A stretch of DNA of 64,000 nt from JTS-RE37 sp963756115 (GTDB taxonomy: Bacteria; Bacteroidota; Bacteroidia; Flavobacteriales; Flavobacteriaceae), in contig CAVWMN010000003.1 of the NCBI GenBank assembly GCA_963756115.1, forward strand, positions 372,001 through 436,000, given 5' to 3'. Below the pieces are notes generated by a model. That model had not been told where the DNA came from and made no database searches. It was given only the letters and a program-made list of their open reading frames with translations. Both the position numbers and the translations under genes were made by a program. Shown in pieces: positions 26,887 to 35,560 of the stretch (positions are counted from its first letter, which is position 1; each line of letters begins with the position of its first letter).

Positions 26887-27846
26887 TCAATTTACACGGT
26901 TTTTTACCGTTTCCCCTCTATAAAATTGGATAATGTTCATAGCGGCAAGCCTGGACATTTCGTTTCGGGCTTCCATTGTCGCAGATCCGATATGGGGTGT
27001 GACCGCCACATTTTCCATCTCTAACAATGGATTATCAGGTTTCATCGGTTCCGGGTTGGTGACATCCAATCCGGCACCCCAAATGGTTTTGTTTTGTAAA
27101 GCCGCTATCAAATCGTTTTCATTGTGAATACCTCCCCTGGCGGTATTTAAAAAAACAGCGGAGGGTTTCATCTTCCCAAATGCCGCGCTATTGAACTTTT
27201 CCCGGGTATCTGCTGTAAGCGAACAATGTACGGAAAGAATGTCGCTGTGCTTCAACAGATCGTCAAAAGAAACAAAAGTGGCCCTTAATTCCCGTTCTGC
27301 CTCGGTATTCTGACTGCGATTATGGTAAAGTACCTTCATGCCATAGGCTCCCGAACACCGTTTTGCGAACTCCGTTCCGATACGCCCCAAACCGTATACC
27401 CCCAGGGTTTTTTCTTTTAATTCCATGCCCAAATTGGCCTGTGGTCGAAAGTGATCCCATTCTTTCCTTATAATTTTTTTGTGCATATAAAACATCTTCC
27501 GCGATACGGCCAGCAAGAGTCCGAAAGCTATATCCGCGGTTGCATCTACCATGGCATTGGGTGTATTGGCAATGGGAATACCGAGTTCAGTTGCCTTTTT
27601 TATATTGATGTTGTCATAGCCAGCCGCAAACTGAGAAATCAATTTCAGGTGTTTGTTTCGGACAAGGAAGTTACTGTCAATTTTATAACTGCTTGTTGAA
27701 AGAAGAATGTCATGTTCCTGTGAGGCCTCAAGAAATTGCGCACTGTCCATGGGTGCATCATTGGTCCAGACTGTAACCTCCAGCCCTGCTTCCCGGAGCA
27801 GGTCTATACCGATCTTTGGGATATTTAACGAAACCAATACCTTCAT
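26887..27846 (-). CDS. D-isomer 2-hydroxyacid dehydrogenase (glycerate/glyoxylate reductase-like)
   Basis: A 319-residue NAD(P)-dependent dehydrogenase. The Rossmann motif VYGLGRIGTEFAKRC, active-site Arg in NTARGGIHNENDL, Glu in the DVTNPEPM block and His in TPHIGSATMEAR are all present. GhrB-like members reduce glyoxylate, hydroxypyruvate or 2-ketogluconate. It is divergent from the Nramp-like transporter gene with a 116-base shared promoter region, suggesting joint control. Confidence 0.87.
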   Translation of the reverse strand: MKVLVSLNIPKIGIDLLREAGLEVTVWTNDAPMDSAQFLEASQEHDILLSTSSYKIDSNFLVRNKHLKLISQFAAGYDNINIKKATELGIPIANTPNAMVDATADIAFGLLLAVSRKMFYMHKKIIRKEWDHFRPQANLGMELKEKTLGVYGLGRIGTEFAKRCSGAYGMKVLYHNRSQNTEAERELRATFVSFDDLLKHSDILSVHCSLTADTREKFNSAAFGKMKPSAVFLNTARGGIHNENDLIAALQNKTIWGAGLDVTNPEPMKPDNPLLEMENVAVTPHIGSATMEARNEMSRLAAMNIIQFYRGETVKNRVN

Positions 27847-27962
27847 ATAAAGATTAATGTAAATAAAAATTATGGATTCTGTGATTGCAGGAAGAGAATT
27901 ATACTTTAGTGATACCTATCTCTAAGGAACTATGAGACTTACGTATTATAACCAGGTGACCC

Positions 27963-29210
27963 ATGGATATGGATAGAGCTAGAAAGCTTTTTAAGTCGCT
28001 TTTACCCGGGATATTCCTGTTTGGGTTTACGATTGGGACGGGAAGTGTAACAGCCATGGCAAAGGCCGGAGCCGATTATGGAATGTCTTTATTATGGACG
28101 ATTTTCTTATCATGTGCCATCACATTTTTTTTGATCAATCTGTTTGGAAAATATACGCTGGTTTCAGGTCAAACCGCCTTACAATCCTTCAGAAAATATA
28201 TCCATCCAGCCGTAGGGTTCTTTTTTATAATAACCCTTACCGCCCATGTCTGTGGCAGTGTAATTGGGGTTATGGGTATTTTGGGGGATGTGTGCTTTGA
28301 ATGGTCAAAAAACTTCATCGATGGCGGGATCAGGCCGATCTATTTCGCAATTTTCTATATTGCCCTTGTCTATATACTCTTTCTCATCGGGAAGACGGTA
28401 GTCTTTCAAAATATACTTGCGGTATTCGTTGGGATAATGGCTATTTGTTTTTTGATCAACTGTTTCCTTTTGATGCCGCCCGCAAAGGAAATAGCATTGG
28501 GAATGATACCCAATATACCGGATTCTGAGTCGGAAAAAAGCGCATTTCTGGTCATCGCCTCTATGGTAGGCACTACCGTATTTTCAGGCTTGTTTATTTT
28601 AAGGACCACCCTGGTAAAGGAAGCCGGATGGTCCATGAAGGACCTTAAAAAACAAAAAAAGGATGCGCTGTTTTCAGGTTTTTTAATGTTTGTGGTCAGT
28701 GGTTCTATCATGGCAGCTGCAGCGGGGACCTTATTTATAAAGGGAATAAAACTGGAAAATGTTTCAGAAATGATAACCCTTCTGGAACCATTGGCAGGAT
28801 CCTTTGCCGTATCTACATTTACAGTCGGACTTATCGCCGCCGGGGTGTCATCGCAATTTCCAAATGTGGCATTGTTACCCTGGCTGTTAGACGATTATTA
28901 TGAGCGAAAACCTGACTTGAGGCGAACCAGCTACCGGATTATCGCACTGATGATTTCCTTGTTGGGGCTTATAGTGCCCGTTTTTAATGCCAAACCCATA
29001 GCGGTCATGATTACTTCCCAGGCGTTCGGCGCACTGGTGCTGCCTGCGACCGTGGCATGTATACTGTTTCTCGGCCAAAAAGAATCTTTAATGGGTAGCT
29101 ATAAATTTTCCAAGGGGACTAATTTTATAGTGCTGCTGATATTGATTTTTTCTTTGATTATGAGCTATATGAGCTATACCAGTATCATTTATACACTAAG
29201 ATCTCTATAG
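27963..29210 (+). CDS. Nramp-like membrane transporter lacking the metal-site motif
   Basis: A 415-residue protein with about eleven membrane helices in the LeuT-like Nramp arrangement. True metal-ion Nramps carry DPGN in helix 1 and a Met-Pro-His motif in helix 6. Here helix 1 reads TIGTGSVTAMAKAGADYG (about 23-40) and helix 6 reads MVGTTVFSGLFILRTT, so Asp, Asn and Met ligands are missing. The protein probably moves another substrate. Neighbours are a hydroxyacid dehydrogenase (divergent) and a SusC/SusD pair (downstream, same strand). The start could also be the second Met two codons in. Confidence 0.8.
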   Translation: MDMDRARKLFKSLLPGIFLFGFTIGTGSVTAMAKAGADYGMSLLWTIFLSCAITFFLINLFGKYTLVSGQTALQSFRKYIHPAVGFFFIITLTAHVCGSVIGVMGILGDVCFEWSKNFIDGGIRPIYFAIFYIALVYILFLIGKTVVFQNILAVFVGIMAICFLINCFLLMPPAKEIALGMIPNIPDSESEKSAFLVIASMVGTTVFSGLFILRTTLVKEAGWSMKDLKKQKKDALFSGFLMFVVSGSIMAAAAGTLFIKGIKLENVSEMITLLEPLAGSFAVSTFTVGLIAAGVSSQFPNVALLPWLLDDYYERKPDLRRTSYRIIALMISLLGLIVPVFNAKPIAVMITSQAFGALVLPATVACILFLGQKESLMGSYKFSKGTNFIVLLILIFSLIMSYMSYTSIIYTLRSL

Positions 29211-29420
29211 ATCTATTACCAGATAGCGTATAGCCATCCTGAATATTCGCATTCTCGTGAAGCTTTAAAAACCAGCTGTGAAATTTTCCTTTCTTTACTA
29301 AATCCGAGTAATCCCTTTCCCGAAATATTGTTAATAAAGATTCATATTTTGTAATAATTTACTTCATTTTCTAATCTTTTTTTAACAATTTAGTTTTCAG
29401 AAATTAAAAAGACAATCAAT

Positions 29421-32400
29421 ATGAAGCACATCTTAACCATTATTGTTATCTGTCTGTCGACCTATCTTGTTAAAGGTCAGGAGATCCGGGGAGTAGTTAC
29501 TAGCATCCTTGATGAACCATTACCCGGCGTGTCGGTTGTGGTATTTGGCACCCCCAACGGAACGGCGACCAATTTTGACGGAGAATACTCCATAGCGGCA
29601 AAACAAGGGGATGTTTTGCGGTTTTCTTATTTGGGTATGAAGCCCAGGATGATAACTGTGGGAACAAACAAGGTCATCGATGTGATCTTAGAGGAAGATT
29701 CCGAACAATTGAACGAGGTAGTGGTTACCGCTTTTGGAATCACCCAGGAGAAAAAGGCGTTGGGCTATGCTGTTCAGAGTGTTAATGCGGAAACAATTGC
29801 CCAAACCAAGCAAGCGAACCTGGTAAGTTCTTTACAGGGACAGGTTGCCGGTGTTCAGATCACCAATTCCGGGGGTGCACCGGGACAGAGTGCGCGTATC
29901 ATTATCAGGGGCATCAATTCACTCGATCCAAACGCCGACAACCAACCGCTTTTTGTAGTGGACGGTGTCCCGATCGATAATTCCACGGTTGAATCCCAAA
30001 ATACGCCCAGGGGCCTTTCGAATAGGGCCGCCGATATCAACCCGGCGGATGTTGAATCAATGTCTGTCCTTAAGGGAGCGGCAGCGACCGCTTTGTACGG
30101 GGTAAGGGCCGCGAATGGCGCGGTCATCATAACTACAAAAAAGGGGATGGAGGGACAAACAAGAATCAATTTCAACACATCCATAGGTTTTGAAGAATTG
30201 AACAGCTTACCTGATCTTCAGAAGGAATATGGACAGGGTTTTAGCGGTGAGTACGATCCGACCAGCTTTTGGCCGTCATGGGGAGCACCTATCTCTGAAG
30301 TTGCGCAGACCGTGCCGGGCCATAAATATCAGGATAACTGGAACCGTGCGTTTAACACCGGGGTACAGACAGACAATAGCCTTAGTATATCGGGAGGCGG
30401 CGAAAAGGCTACCTTTTATGGCTCTGTCGGTCGTTTCAAGCAGGAGGGAATTATACCTTTCAGTGACTGGGACAGAACAACGGCTAAACTTTCGGGAAGT
30501 GTAAAAGTCAGTGAGAAATTCGATTTTAGCGGTTCCATAAACTACTCCAATTCAGGAGGTAATCGAGTTCCCCACGACCGTTTTATGGAAAGGATGATGT
30601 ACTGGGCGGAAACCCAGGATGTGCGGGATTACATCAACCCTGATGGCACCATGCGGACCTATGGCAATACGAATCCCATATATGATGCCAGGTTCAGCAC
30701 CTATGAGGATGATGTAAACCGGGTAATAGGCAATATAAATTTAAACTATAGCCCTTTTGAATGGCTGACGCTTTCCTATAGGGCAGGTGCCGATGTCTAC
30801 AGTGACTCCCGTACGGAAATCACTCCGGGCCCAAAAGGAATCGATGGTGAGGTCGCCCTGGATTCCGAGGGTTTTATCGAAGAGACCAGAATAAACAGCC
30901 GGGATTTGACCTCCAATTTTTACATTACCCTCAAAAAGGATTTTGGTGAGGACTGGAACACTACCCTTAGATTGGGCAACGATATATTTGAAAGAAGGTT
31001 TGACAGGCTTACTTCCAGGGGTGAGGACTTTGTGATTCCCGATTTTTACGATTTGAGTTTTACCAACCAAATTTTTACGGATCAGGGTAAAAGTATAAGG
31101 AGATTGGTGGGTTTTTATGGCGATCTGATGGTTAATTACAAAGAATACCTGTTTCTGAACATAACGGGAAGAAACGATATTTCATCGACCTTGCCCAAGG
31201 AAAACAATTCTTTCTTTTACCCCTCTTTTAGTTTAGGTTATGTGTTCAGTGAACATTTTGACTTACCGTCCTGGTTAACTTTCGGTAAATTAAGAGGTTC
31301 GTGGGCACAGGTTGGAAAGGATACGAACCCTCACGTTTTAGGGGCGTTTTTTGTATCTCCGGACCAGTTTCCCTTAAATGGACAAGTAGGTTTCAGCAGG
31401 GATAGTCAGTTCGGTGACCCAGGGCTTAAGCCGGAACTTAACACCTCATTGGAATTCGGTATGCAACTGGCATTTTTTGACAATCTACTGGATCTGGATG
31501 TCACCTATTACAAAAACAATGCGGTAGACCAGATAATTCCCGTGCCCATTTCCGATGCCACGGGTTTTTCATCCTTTGTAACCAATGCAGGTGAAATAGA
31601 AAATAGCGGCCTGGAGGTCGTTTTGGGTGCCAATATTGTCCGCTCGGAAGATTTTCAATGGAAAACAAGTCTGAACTTTTCAGTGAACAATAATGAAATC
31701 AAGGCAATTCGGGAAGGCATTGACGAAATTCTTGTAGGCAGCCAATTCGGATATGCCGGAAGCACGGTGACCATGAGGTTGGTAGAGGGGGAGGCTTACG
31801 GTAATCTGTACGGTACCAGTTATGCCCGTTTTGGTGCTGATGAGGACAACACCTCATTAAATAGAGGGCTTCCGCTGATAATCGATGCCGACGGGTTCCC
31901 GTTGAGCAATGCAAATCCGCTAATCCTTGGAAATGCGGTGCCAAAATGGATAGGTGGTCTCAGGAACGATCTGTTGTACAAGAATTTCGATTTCAGTTTT
32001 CTTATCGATTTCAGGGCAGATGTGGAACAATATGACCAGTTCGGCAATTTTCTTTCAGCTTTCGGTAAAGCTGCATATTCCCTCGCCAGGAATGATTTCC
32101 GGGTCTTTGAAGGGGTTTTGGCGGATGGTACGTCGAATACCCAACAGGTTTGGTTGGGTCAGGGTGTTGGACCCGATGGACGGGATTACGGCGCAGGCTT
32201 TTGGAGAAATGATTACAGGGGGCTTAGCGAAAATTTCGTCCAGGACGCCAGTTTTATCAAATTGAGGAACATAACAGTAGCATATAATTTCGATGGTAAG
32301 ATCCTTGATAGAACACCACTCAAATCCCTCCGGGTTTCATTGGCCGCCAATAATATCATTTTATACACTCCGTGGGATGGGTTTGATCCGGAGTCTTTTT

Positions 32401-32492
32401 CGGCAGGAGCCGGTGGAAATGCTGTCGGCTTTACCGGTCTCGGTTTTCCAGGGACACAAAGCTATTTCCTGACATTGAATTTTGGGTTATAA
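29421..32492 (+). CDS. SusC/RagA-family TonB-dependent outer-membrane receptor
   Basis: A 1023-residue outer-membrane transporter. Signal peptide 1-19; carboxypeptidase-regulatory-like domain about 20-95 (IRGVVTSILDEPLPGVSV); TonB-box-like EVVVTAFG near residue 98; plug domain with SuSC signatures DNQPLFVVDGVPID and LKGAAATALYGVRAANGA; beta-barrel ending in an aromatic-rich strand (SYFLTLNFGL). With the SusD partner just downstream it forms a nutrient-uptake complex powered by TonB. No glycosidase or sulfatase adjoins it, so the cargo cannot be inferred to be a polysaccharide. Confidence 0.93.
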   Translation: MKHILTIIVICLSTYLVKGQEIRGVVTSILDEPLPGVSVVVFGTPNGTATNFDGEYSIAAKQGDVLRFSYLGMKPRMITVGTNKVIDVILEEDSEQLNEVVVTAFGITQEKKALGYAVQSVNAETIAQTKQANLVSSLQGQVAGVQITNSGGAPGQSARIIIRGINSLDPNADNQPLFVVDGVPIDNSTVESQNTPRGLSNRAADINPADVESMSVLKGAAATALYGVRAANGAVIITTKKGMEGQTRINFNTSIGFEELNSLPDLQKEYGQGFSGEYDPTSFWPSWGAPISEVAQTVPGHKYQDNWNRAFNTGVQTDNSLSISGGGEKATFYGSVGRFKQEGIIPFSDWDRTTAKLSGSVKVSEKFDFSGSINYSNSGGNRVPHDRFMERMMYWAETQDVRDYINPDGTMRTYGNTNPIYDARFSTYEDDVNRVIGNINLNYSPFEWLTLSYRAGADVYSDSRTEITPGPKGIDGEVALDSEGFIEETRINSRDLTSNFYITLKKDFGEDWNTTLRLGNDIFERRFDRLTSRGEDFVIPDFYDLSFTNQIFTDQGKSIRRLVGFYGDLMVNYKEYLFLNITGRNDISSTLPKENNSFFYPSFSLGYVFSEHFDLPSWLTFGKLRGSWAQVGKDTNPHVLGAFFVSPDQFPLNGQVGFSRDSQFGDPGLKPELNTSLEFGMQLAFFDNLLDLDVTYYKNNAVDQIIPVPISDATGFSSFVTNAGEIENSGLEVVLGANIVRSEDFQWKTSLNFSVNNNEIKAIREGIDEILVGSQFGYAGSTVTMRLVEGEAYGNLYGTSYARFGADEDNTSLNRGLPLIIDADGFPLSNANPLILGNAVPKWIGGLRNDLLYKNFDFSFLIDFRADVEQYDQFGNFLSAFGKAAYSLARNDFRVFEGVLADGTSNTQQVWLGQGVGPDGRDYGAGFWRNDYRGLSENFVQDASFIKLRNITVAYNFDGKILDRTPLKSLRVSLAANNIILYTPWDGFDPESFSAGAGGNAVGFTGLGFPGTQSYFLTLNFGL

Positions 32493-32547
32493 ACTGAGGT
32501 AGAAAACTTATAGCCCGACAAATTTGGGCTTCATAAATGATTTAAAA

Positions 32548-33966
32548 ATGAAAGTAAAGAAAAATAATATCCTAAGAGCTGCGATCATTTTGGCGTTAAT
32601 GGCCGTTTCCTGCGATTCCTATCTGGATGTAAATGAAAATCCAAACGATCCGGTAGATGCCCCAATTGCCGGATTGACCATCAATAGTACTTACGAATCC
32701 GCCATGAACGTTTTCAGGGTGGGGGATATCACCTCCAATTATGTTCAATATCTGGCATCCCCCAACCCGGCAAGTTCCTCCGATACCATGGACCCCGTAA
32801 GCAACGACAATACATGGTCTAGCCTCTACAATGTAATGACCGATCTCACGGTTTTAATTGAAAAGGCCGAGCTTGAAGGAGCAGGTCATTATCAGGGAGC
32901 GGCCCAGATCATGATGGCGCTGAACCTGGGAATGGGAGTTGATGTTTTTGGGGATATGCCGTTTTCCGAAAGTTTCGATTTTGAAACGCTTACACCTTCC
33001 TATGACCAGGATGAACAATTATATGAGTTGATAATGAACTTTTTGGATGAAGGAATTGCAAATCTGCAAGGCCCAACCACAAGCTCCCTGGGAGATGATG
33101 ATTTTATTTACCAGGGGGATGTCGAAAAATGGATAGCGTTCGGAAACATGTTAAAGGCAAGGTATATGATTCATTTGAAGGGATTGCCGGGTTATGATCC
33201 GGATATGGTGTTGACCGCATTGGAGAATGGACTAGGCTCGAATGAGGATAATGCACAGGTCAATTTCTTCGAATCAGCTGAGAACCCCTGGTTCGATGTG
33301 GCAAGGGATAATGCCAGCCTGGTTCTGGGCGGATGGATTTCCGAACAGTTTATAGAGGCATTGGACGGCGAATCATATGGCGTGGTCGATCCAAGATTAG
33401 CGTTAATGGCAGGCGCTACGGACGATGGCGAATTTGTGGGAACCGTGAACGGTGCGGGAAGAGGAGACGCACCTGAACAAGGCGCAAGGTCTACTTTGAT
33501 AGAAGGCCAATATTATACCTCGCTCACCTCCCCTGTATTGATCGCTACCTTTAGTGAGCAAAAATTTATCGAGGCGGAAGTAACCTTTACAATCGATAAG
33601 ACCAGGTCCTATCAAGCGTATCTGGATGGGATTGCAGCGCATATGGAAATGCTATCTGTTCCCCAGGATGAGATCGAAGATTACCTGGCGGACCCAAATG
33701 TAGGTATGGGGGAAGTGGCTTTCACACTGGATGATATCTTCAAGGAAAAGTGGATCGCCTTATTTCTGCACCCGGAGACATGGAACGATGCCAGAAGATA
33801 TAATTATGAATACAGGAACATGAGCCTTCCTGCCAACTTAAATCCTGATTTGAACGGGCAGTTCATTCGAAGGCTGCCATATCCGGATAATGAAATCAGC
33901 AGAAATGGTAACAATGTCCCGTCGGTAACATTGCTCGATCGTATATTTTGGGATGCAGCTGATTGA
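32548..33966 (+). CDS. SusD/RagB-family outer-membrane lipoprotein
   Basis: Surface ligand-capture partner of the SusC protein. Start at ATG 32548 (MKVKKNNILRAAIILALMAVSC) gives a lipoprotein leader with the lipobox AVSC; the frame is open eight codons further upstream but without need. The 472-residue mature region begins DSYLDVNENPNDP, a typical SusD-like_2 N-terminus, and holds TPR-like helices (ANLQGPTTSSLGDDDFIYQGD, WIAFGNMLKARYMIHLK). It starts 55 bases after the SusC stop and ends before a repeat array whose hairpins look like terminators. Confidence 0.9.
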   Translation: MKVKKNNILRAAIILALMAVSCDSYLDVNENPNDPVDAPIAGLTINSTYESAMNVFRVGDITSNYVQYLASPNPASSSDTMDPVSNDNTWSSLYNVMTDLTVLIEKAELEGAGHYQGAAQIMMALNLGMGVDVFGDMPFSESFDFETLTPSYDQDEQLYELIMNFLDEGIANLQGPTTSSLGDDDFIYQGDVEKWIAFGNMLKARYMIHLKGLPGYDPDMVLTALENGLGSNEDNAQVNFFESAENPWFDVARDNASLVLGGWISEQFIEALDGESYGVVDPRLALMAGATDDGEFVGTVNGAGRGDAPEQGARSTLIEGQYYTSLTSPVLIATFSEQKFIEAEVTFTIDKTRSYQAYLDGIAAHMEMLSVPQDEIEDYLADPNVGMGEVAFTLDDIFKEKWIALFLHPETWNDARRYNYEYRNMSLPANLNPDLNGQFIRRLPYPDNEISRNGNNVPSVTLLDRIFWDAAD

Positions 33967-34140
33967 ACCCGATAAGGTTTCTTAATATGAATTAAATCTG
34001 AGGTTGTTTGTTATATTGGCGTGCGTGGTTATTTCTTTTAAATAGCTGTTGGTTTTTGATTTGATATGACCGGAAACAGCCCATTTTCATAAAGGATCCC
34101 CAGATGATTGTAAAGTTCCACTTCCCAATCCTGCCAGCTG

Positions 34141-34525
34141 CACCAGGAGATAGCTGCGCTGTTCCTGAGAAAGACTCGCTTTGAAAATACAAATAGCCAG
34201 CTGCATAAGGCAGCTGGGTTTATTTTTGGCCCAAATCTCACCAGGAGATAGCTGCGCTGTTCCTGAGAAAGACTCGCTTTGAAAATACAAATAGCCAGCT
34301 GCATAAGGCAGCTGGGTTTATTTTTGGCCCAAATCTCACCAGGAGATAGCTGCGCTGTTCCTGAGAAAGACTCGCTTTGAAAATACAAATAGCCAGCTGC
34401 ATAAGGCAGCTGGGTTTATTTTTGGCCCAAATCTCACCAGGAGATAGCTGCGCTGTTCCTGAGAAAGACTCGTTCTGAAAATACAAATAGCCAGCTGCAT
34501 AAGGCAGCTGGGTTTATTTTTGGCC
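34141..34525 (+). repeat. Tandem array: four copies of a 98-bp unit
   Basis: Units start at 34141, 34239, 34337 and 34435 with an exact 98-base period; the first three are essentially identical and the fourth differs by a few bases (cgttctg for cgctttg) and is cut at about 34525. Each unit holds a perfect 8-bp hairpin CCAGCTGC / GCAGCTGG followed by a T-rich run and TTTTTGGCC. There are no spacers, so it is not a CRISPR array. Repeated minus-strand reading frames inside it (leader-like MYFQSESFSG...) are by-products of the repetition. Confidence 0.95.
34197..34228 (+). terminator. Terminator-like hairpin of repeat unit 1 (repeated in units 2-4)
   Basis: Stem CCAGCTGC (34197-34204), loop ATAAG, stem GCAGCTGG (34210-34217), then GTTTATTTTT. 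It can end the SusC/SusD transcript. The same hairpin recurs every 98 bases, for example at 34491-34521. Confidence 0.65.
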
Positions 34526-34556
34526 GGACTTCGATAAAGCAAGCTTTTCTCGCCAG

Positions 34557-34598
34557 GGCCAAAAATAAATGCCTTTGCTTTCGCAAAGGCTATTTGTG
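34557..34598 (-). terminator. Terminator of the tRNA-Arg gene
   Basis: Read on the minus strand, stem GCCTTTGC (34590-34583), loop GAAA and stem GCAAAGGC (34578-34571) are followed by ATTTATTTTTGGCC. The flanks (ACAAATAGCC before, TTTATTTTTGGCC after) are the same as in the 98-bp units, but the stem sequence is different. Confidence 0.65.
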
Positions 34599-34606
34599 CT
34601 TATTCG

Positions 34607-34678
34607 TAGCCTCACCAGGAATCGAACCTGGATCTAAAGTTTAGGAAACTTCTATTCTATCCGTTGAACTATGAGGCC
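34607..34678 (-). tRNA. tRNA-Arg (anticodon CCT)
   Basis: On the minus strand the cloverleaf folds as acceptor GGCCTCA / TGAGGCT, anticodon stem GAAGT / ACTTT with loop TTCCTAA (anticodon CCT, reading AGG), and T arm CCAGG TTCGATT CCTGG. Discriminator base is A and no CCA is encoded, as usual in this phylum. Length 72 nt. A terminator follows at 34598-34557, and part of its 5' half is duplicated upstream at 34745-34782. Confidence 0.92.
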
Positions 34679-34694
34679 TGTTTCGGACTGCGAA
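34657..34694 (-). repeat. 38-bp direct repeat, copy 1 (overlaps tRNA-Arg 5' part)
   Basis: This segment covers the first 22 nucleotides of the tRNA and the 16 bases upstream of it. It recurs at 34745-34782 with one mismatch (C for G after the TTT). Confidence 0.88.
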
Positions 34695-34744
34695 TTTAAT
34701 AATACTTTTTGAATGTGTGCCTAAAAAATGTGTGGATATCGGGG

Positions 34745-34782
34745 CTATCCGTTGAACTATGAGGCCTGTTTGGGACTGCGAA
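34745..34782 (-). repeat. 38-bp direct repeat, copy 2 (tRNA-Arg 5' fragment)
   Basis: A 37-of-38 match to the tRNA-Arg 5' part plus its upstream flank, 50 bases from the first copy. It has no anticodon or T arm, so it cannot fold into a tRNA. It looks like the remnant of a tandem tRNA duplication or an attachment-site-like scar. Confidence 0.88.
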
Positions 34783-34784
34783 AT

Positions 34785-34814
34785 AAAAAACACCCGGGTA
34801 TTCCCGGGTGTTTT
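34785..34814. terminator. Bidirectional terminator hairpin
   Basis: AACACCCGGG and CCCGGGTGTT form a perfect 10-bp stem around the loop TATT, with A-run before and T-run after, so it works on both strands. It ends the minus-strand gene at 34835-35359. Confidence 0.85.
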
Positions 34815-34834
34815 GCATTCGGTAAAGAACAGGT

Positions 34835-35359
34835 CTATTCAATTTCATTTCCCATATGGTCTAATTTGATATTTTTTTTCTTTTTCTGTTTGATAATATC
34901 AATACTGAAAATCTTTTTGGCATCCCTGTTGCGGGTATAATTTACAACATATGTATTGCCATCCACCGTCCAATCCGGGTATTCCCGGTACAGGTAGTTG
35001 ACTACCTCATCCGGCACGATGATATCTTCATAGTGTTCAAAGGTTTTTAGGATTATACCATCATTGTCAAAAATGGCCAGTATCCTGCCATCGAGCTGTT
35101 CAAAGCGGACCTTGTATTCCAGGTCGGCCCCCGGGCTGAACTTGGGGGAGTTTTCGATGTTATAAAAAGCAGCCTGTCGCTCAAGGGTCAACACCCGCTC
35201 CGATTTCGTATTCTGTTTTACAGCGGCAAAATACATCATGTTCAGAGGACGTACCACGACTTCCCTGAGAACAACTTCTTCCATATCATTATCCAATTCC
35301 TGTGAATACCCCAGGCCGGCCAGTCCCAGGATCATAAGGCCAATTACCAATTTTTTCAT
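34835..35359 (-). CDS. Secreted protein of unknown function, 174 aa (PepSY-like?)
   Basis: Signal peptide at residues 1-19 (ending GLGYSQ), then a small alpha/beta domain. The segment VPDEVVNYLYREYPDWTVDG with the following beta strand resembles the PepSY-like domains common in Bacteroidetes secreted proteins. The C-terminus is strongly basic (IIKQKKKKNIKLD). It is a single-gene unit ended by the 34785-34814 hairpin. Function unknown. Confidence 0.65.
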   Translation of the reverse strand: MKKLVIGLMILGLAGLGYSQELDNDMEEVVLREVVVRPLNMMYFAAVKQNTKSERVLTLERQAAFYNIENSPKFSPGADLEYKVRFEQLDGRILAIFDNDGIILKTFEHYEDIIVPDEVVNYLYREYPDWTVDGNTYVVNYTRNRDAKKIFSIDIIKQKKKKNIKLDHMGNEIE

Positions 35360-35560
35360 GACATCTTTGTTTTATGGATTCCTTTGCCCAAAGATGGCAT
35401 AAATCACCAGGTACTGCCTAGCAGCTATCACGCAATTGTTCGCAATTTTCTATTGTAATGATCTAAATTAATTTTGAATCCTGTTGCGTATGAGCCATAC
35501 AGAATGCTTTGTTCCAATTATGCAGGAAATCAATACGCTTCCTGTGCAGCAGCGGACCTA

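Noticed and set aside
34141..34525. CRISPR array
   Set aside because: The 98-bp units are directly adjacent with no variable spacers, and no cas genes are in the window.
34038..34542. Repeated minus-strand peptides beginning MYFQSESFSGTAQLSP
   Set aside because: They arise from the tandem repeat; the period of 98 is not a multiple of three, so each copy falls in another frame and no long protein forms.
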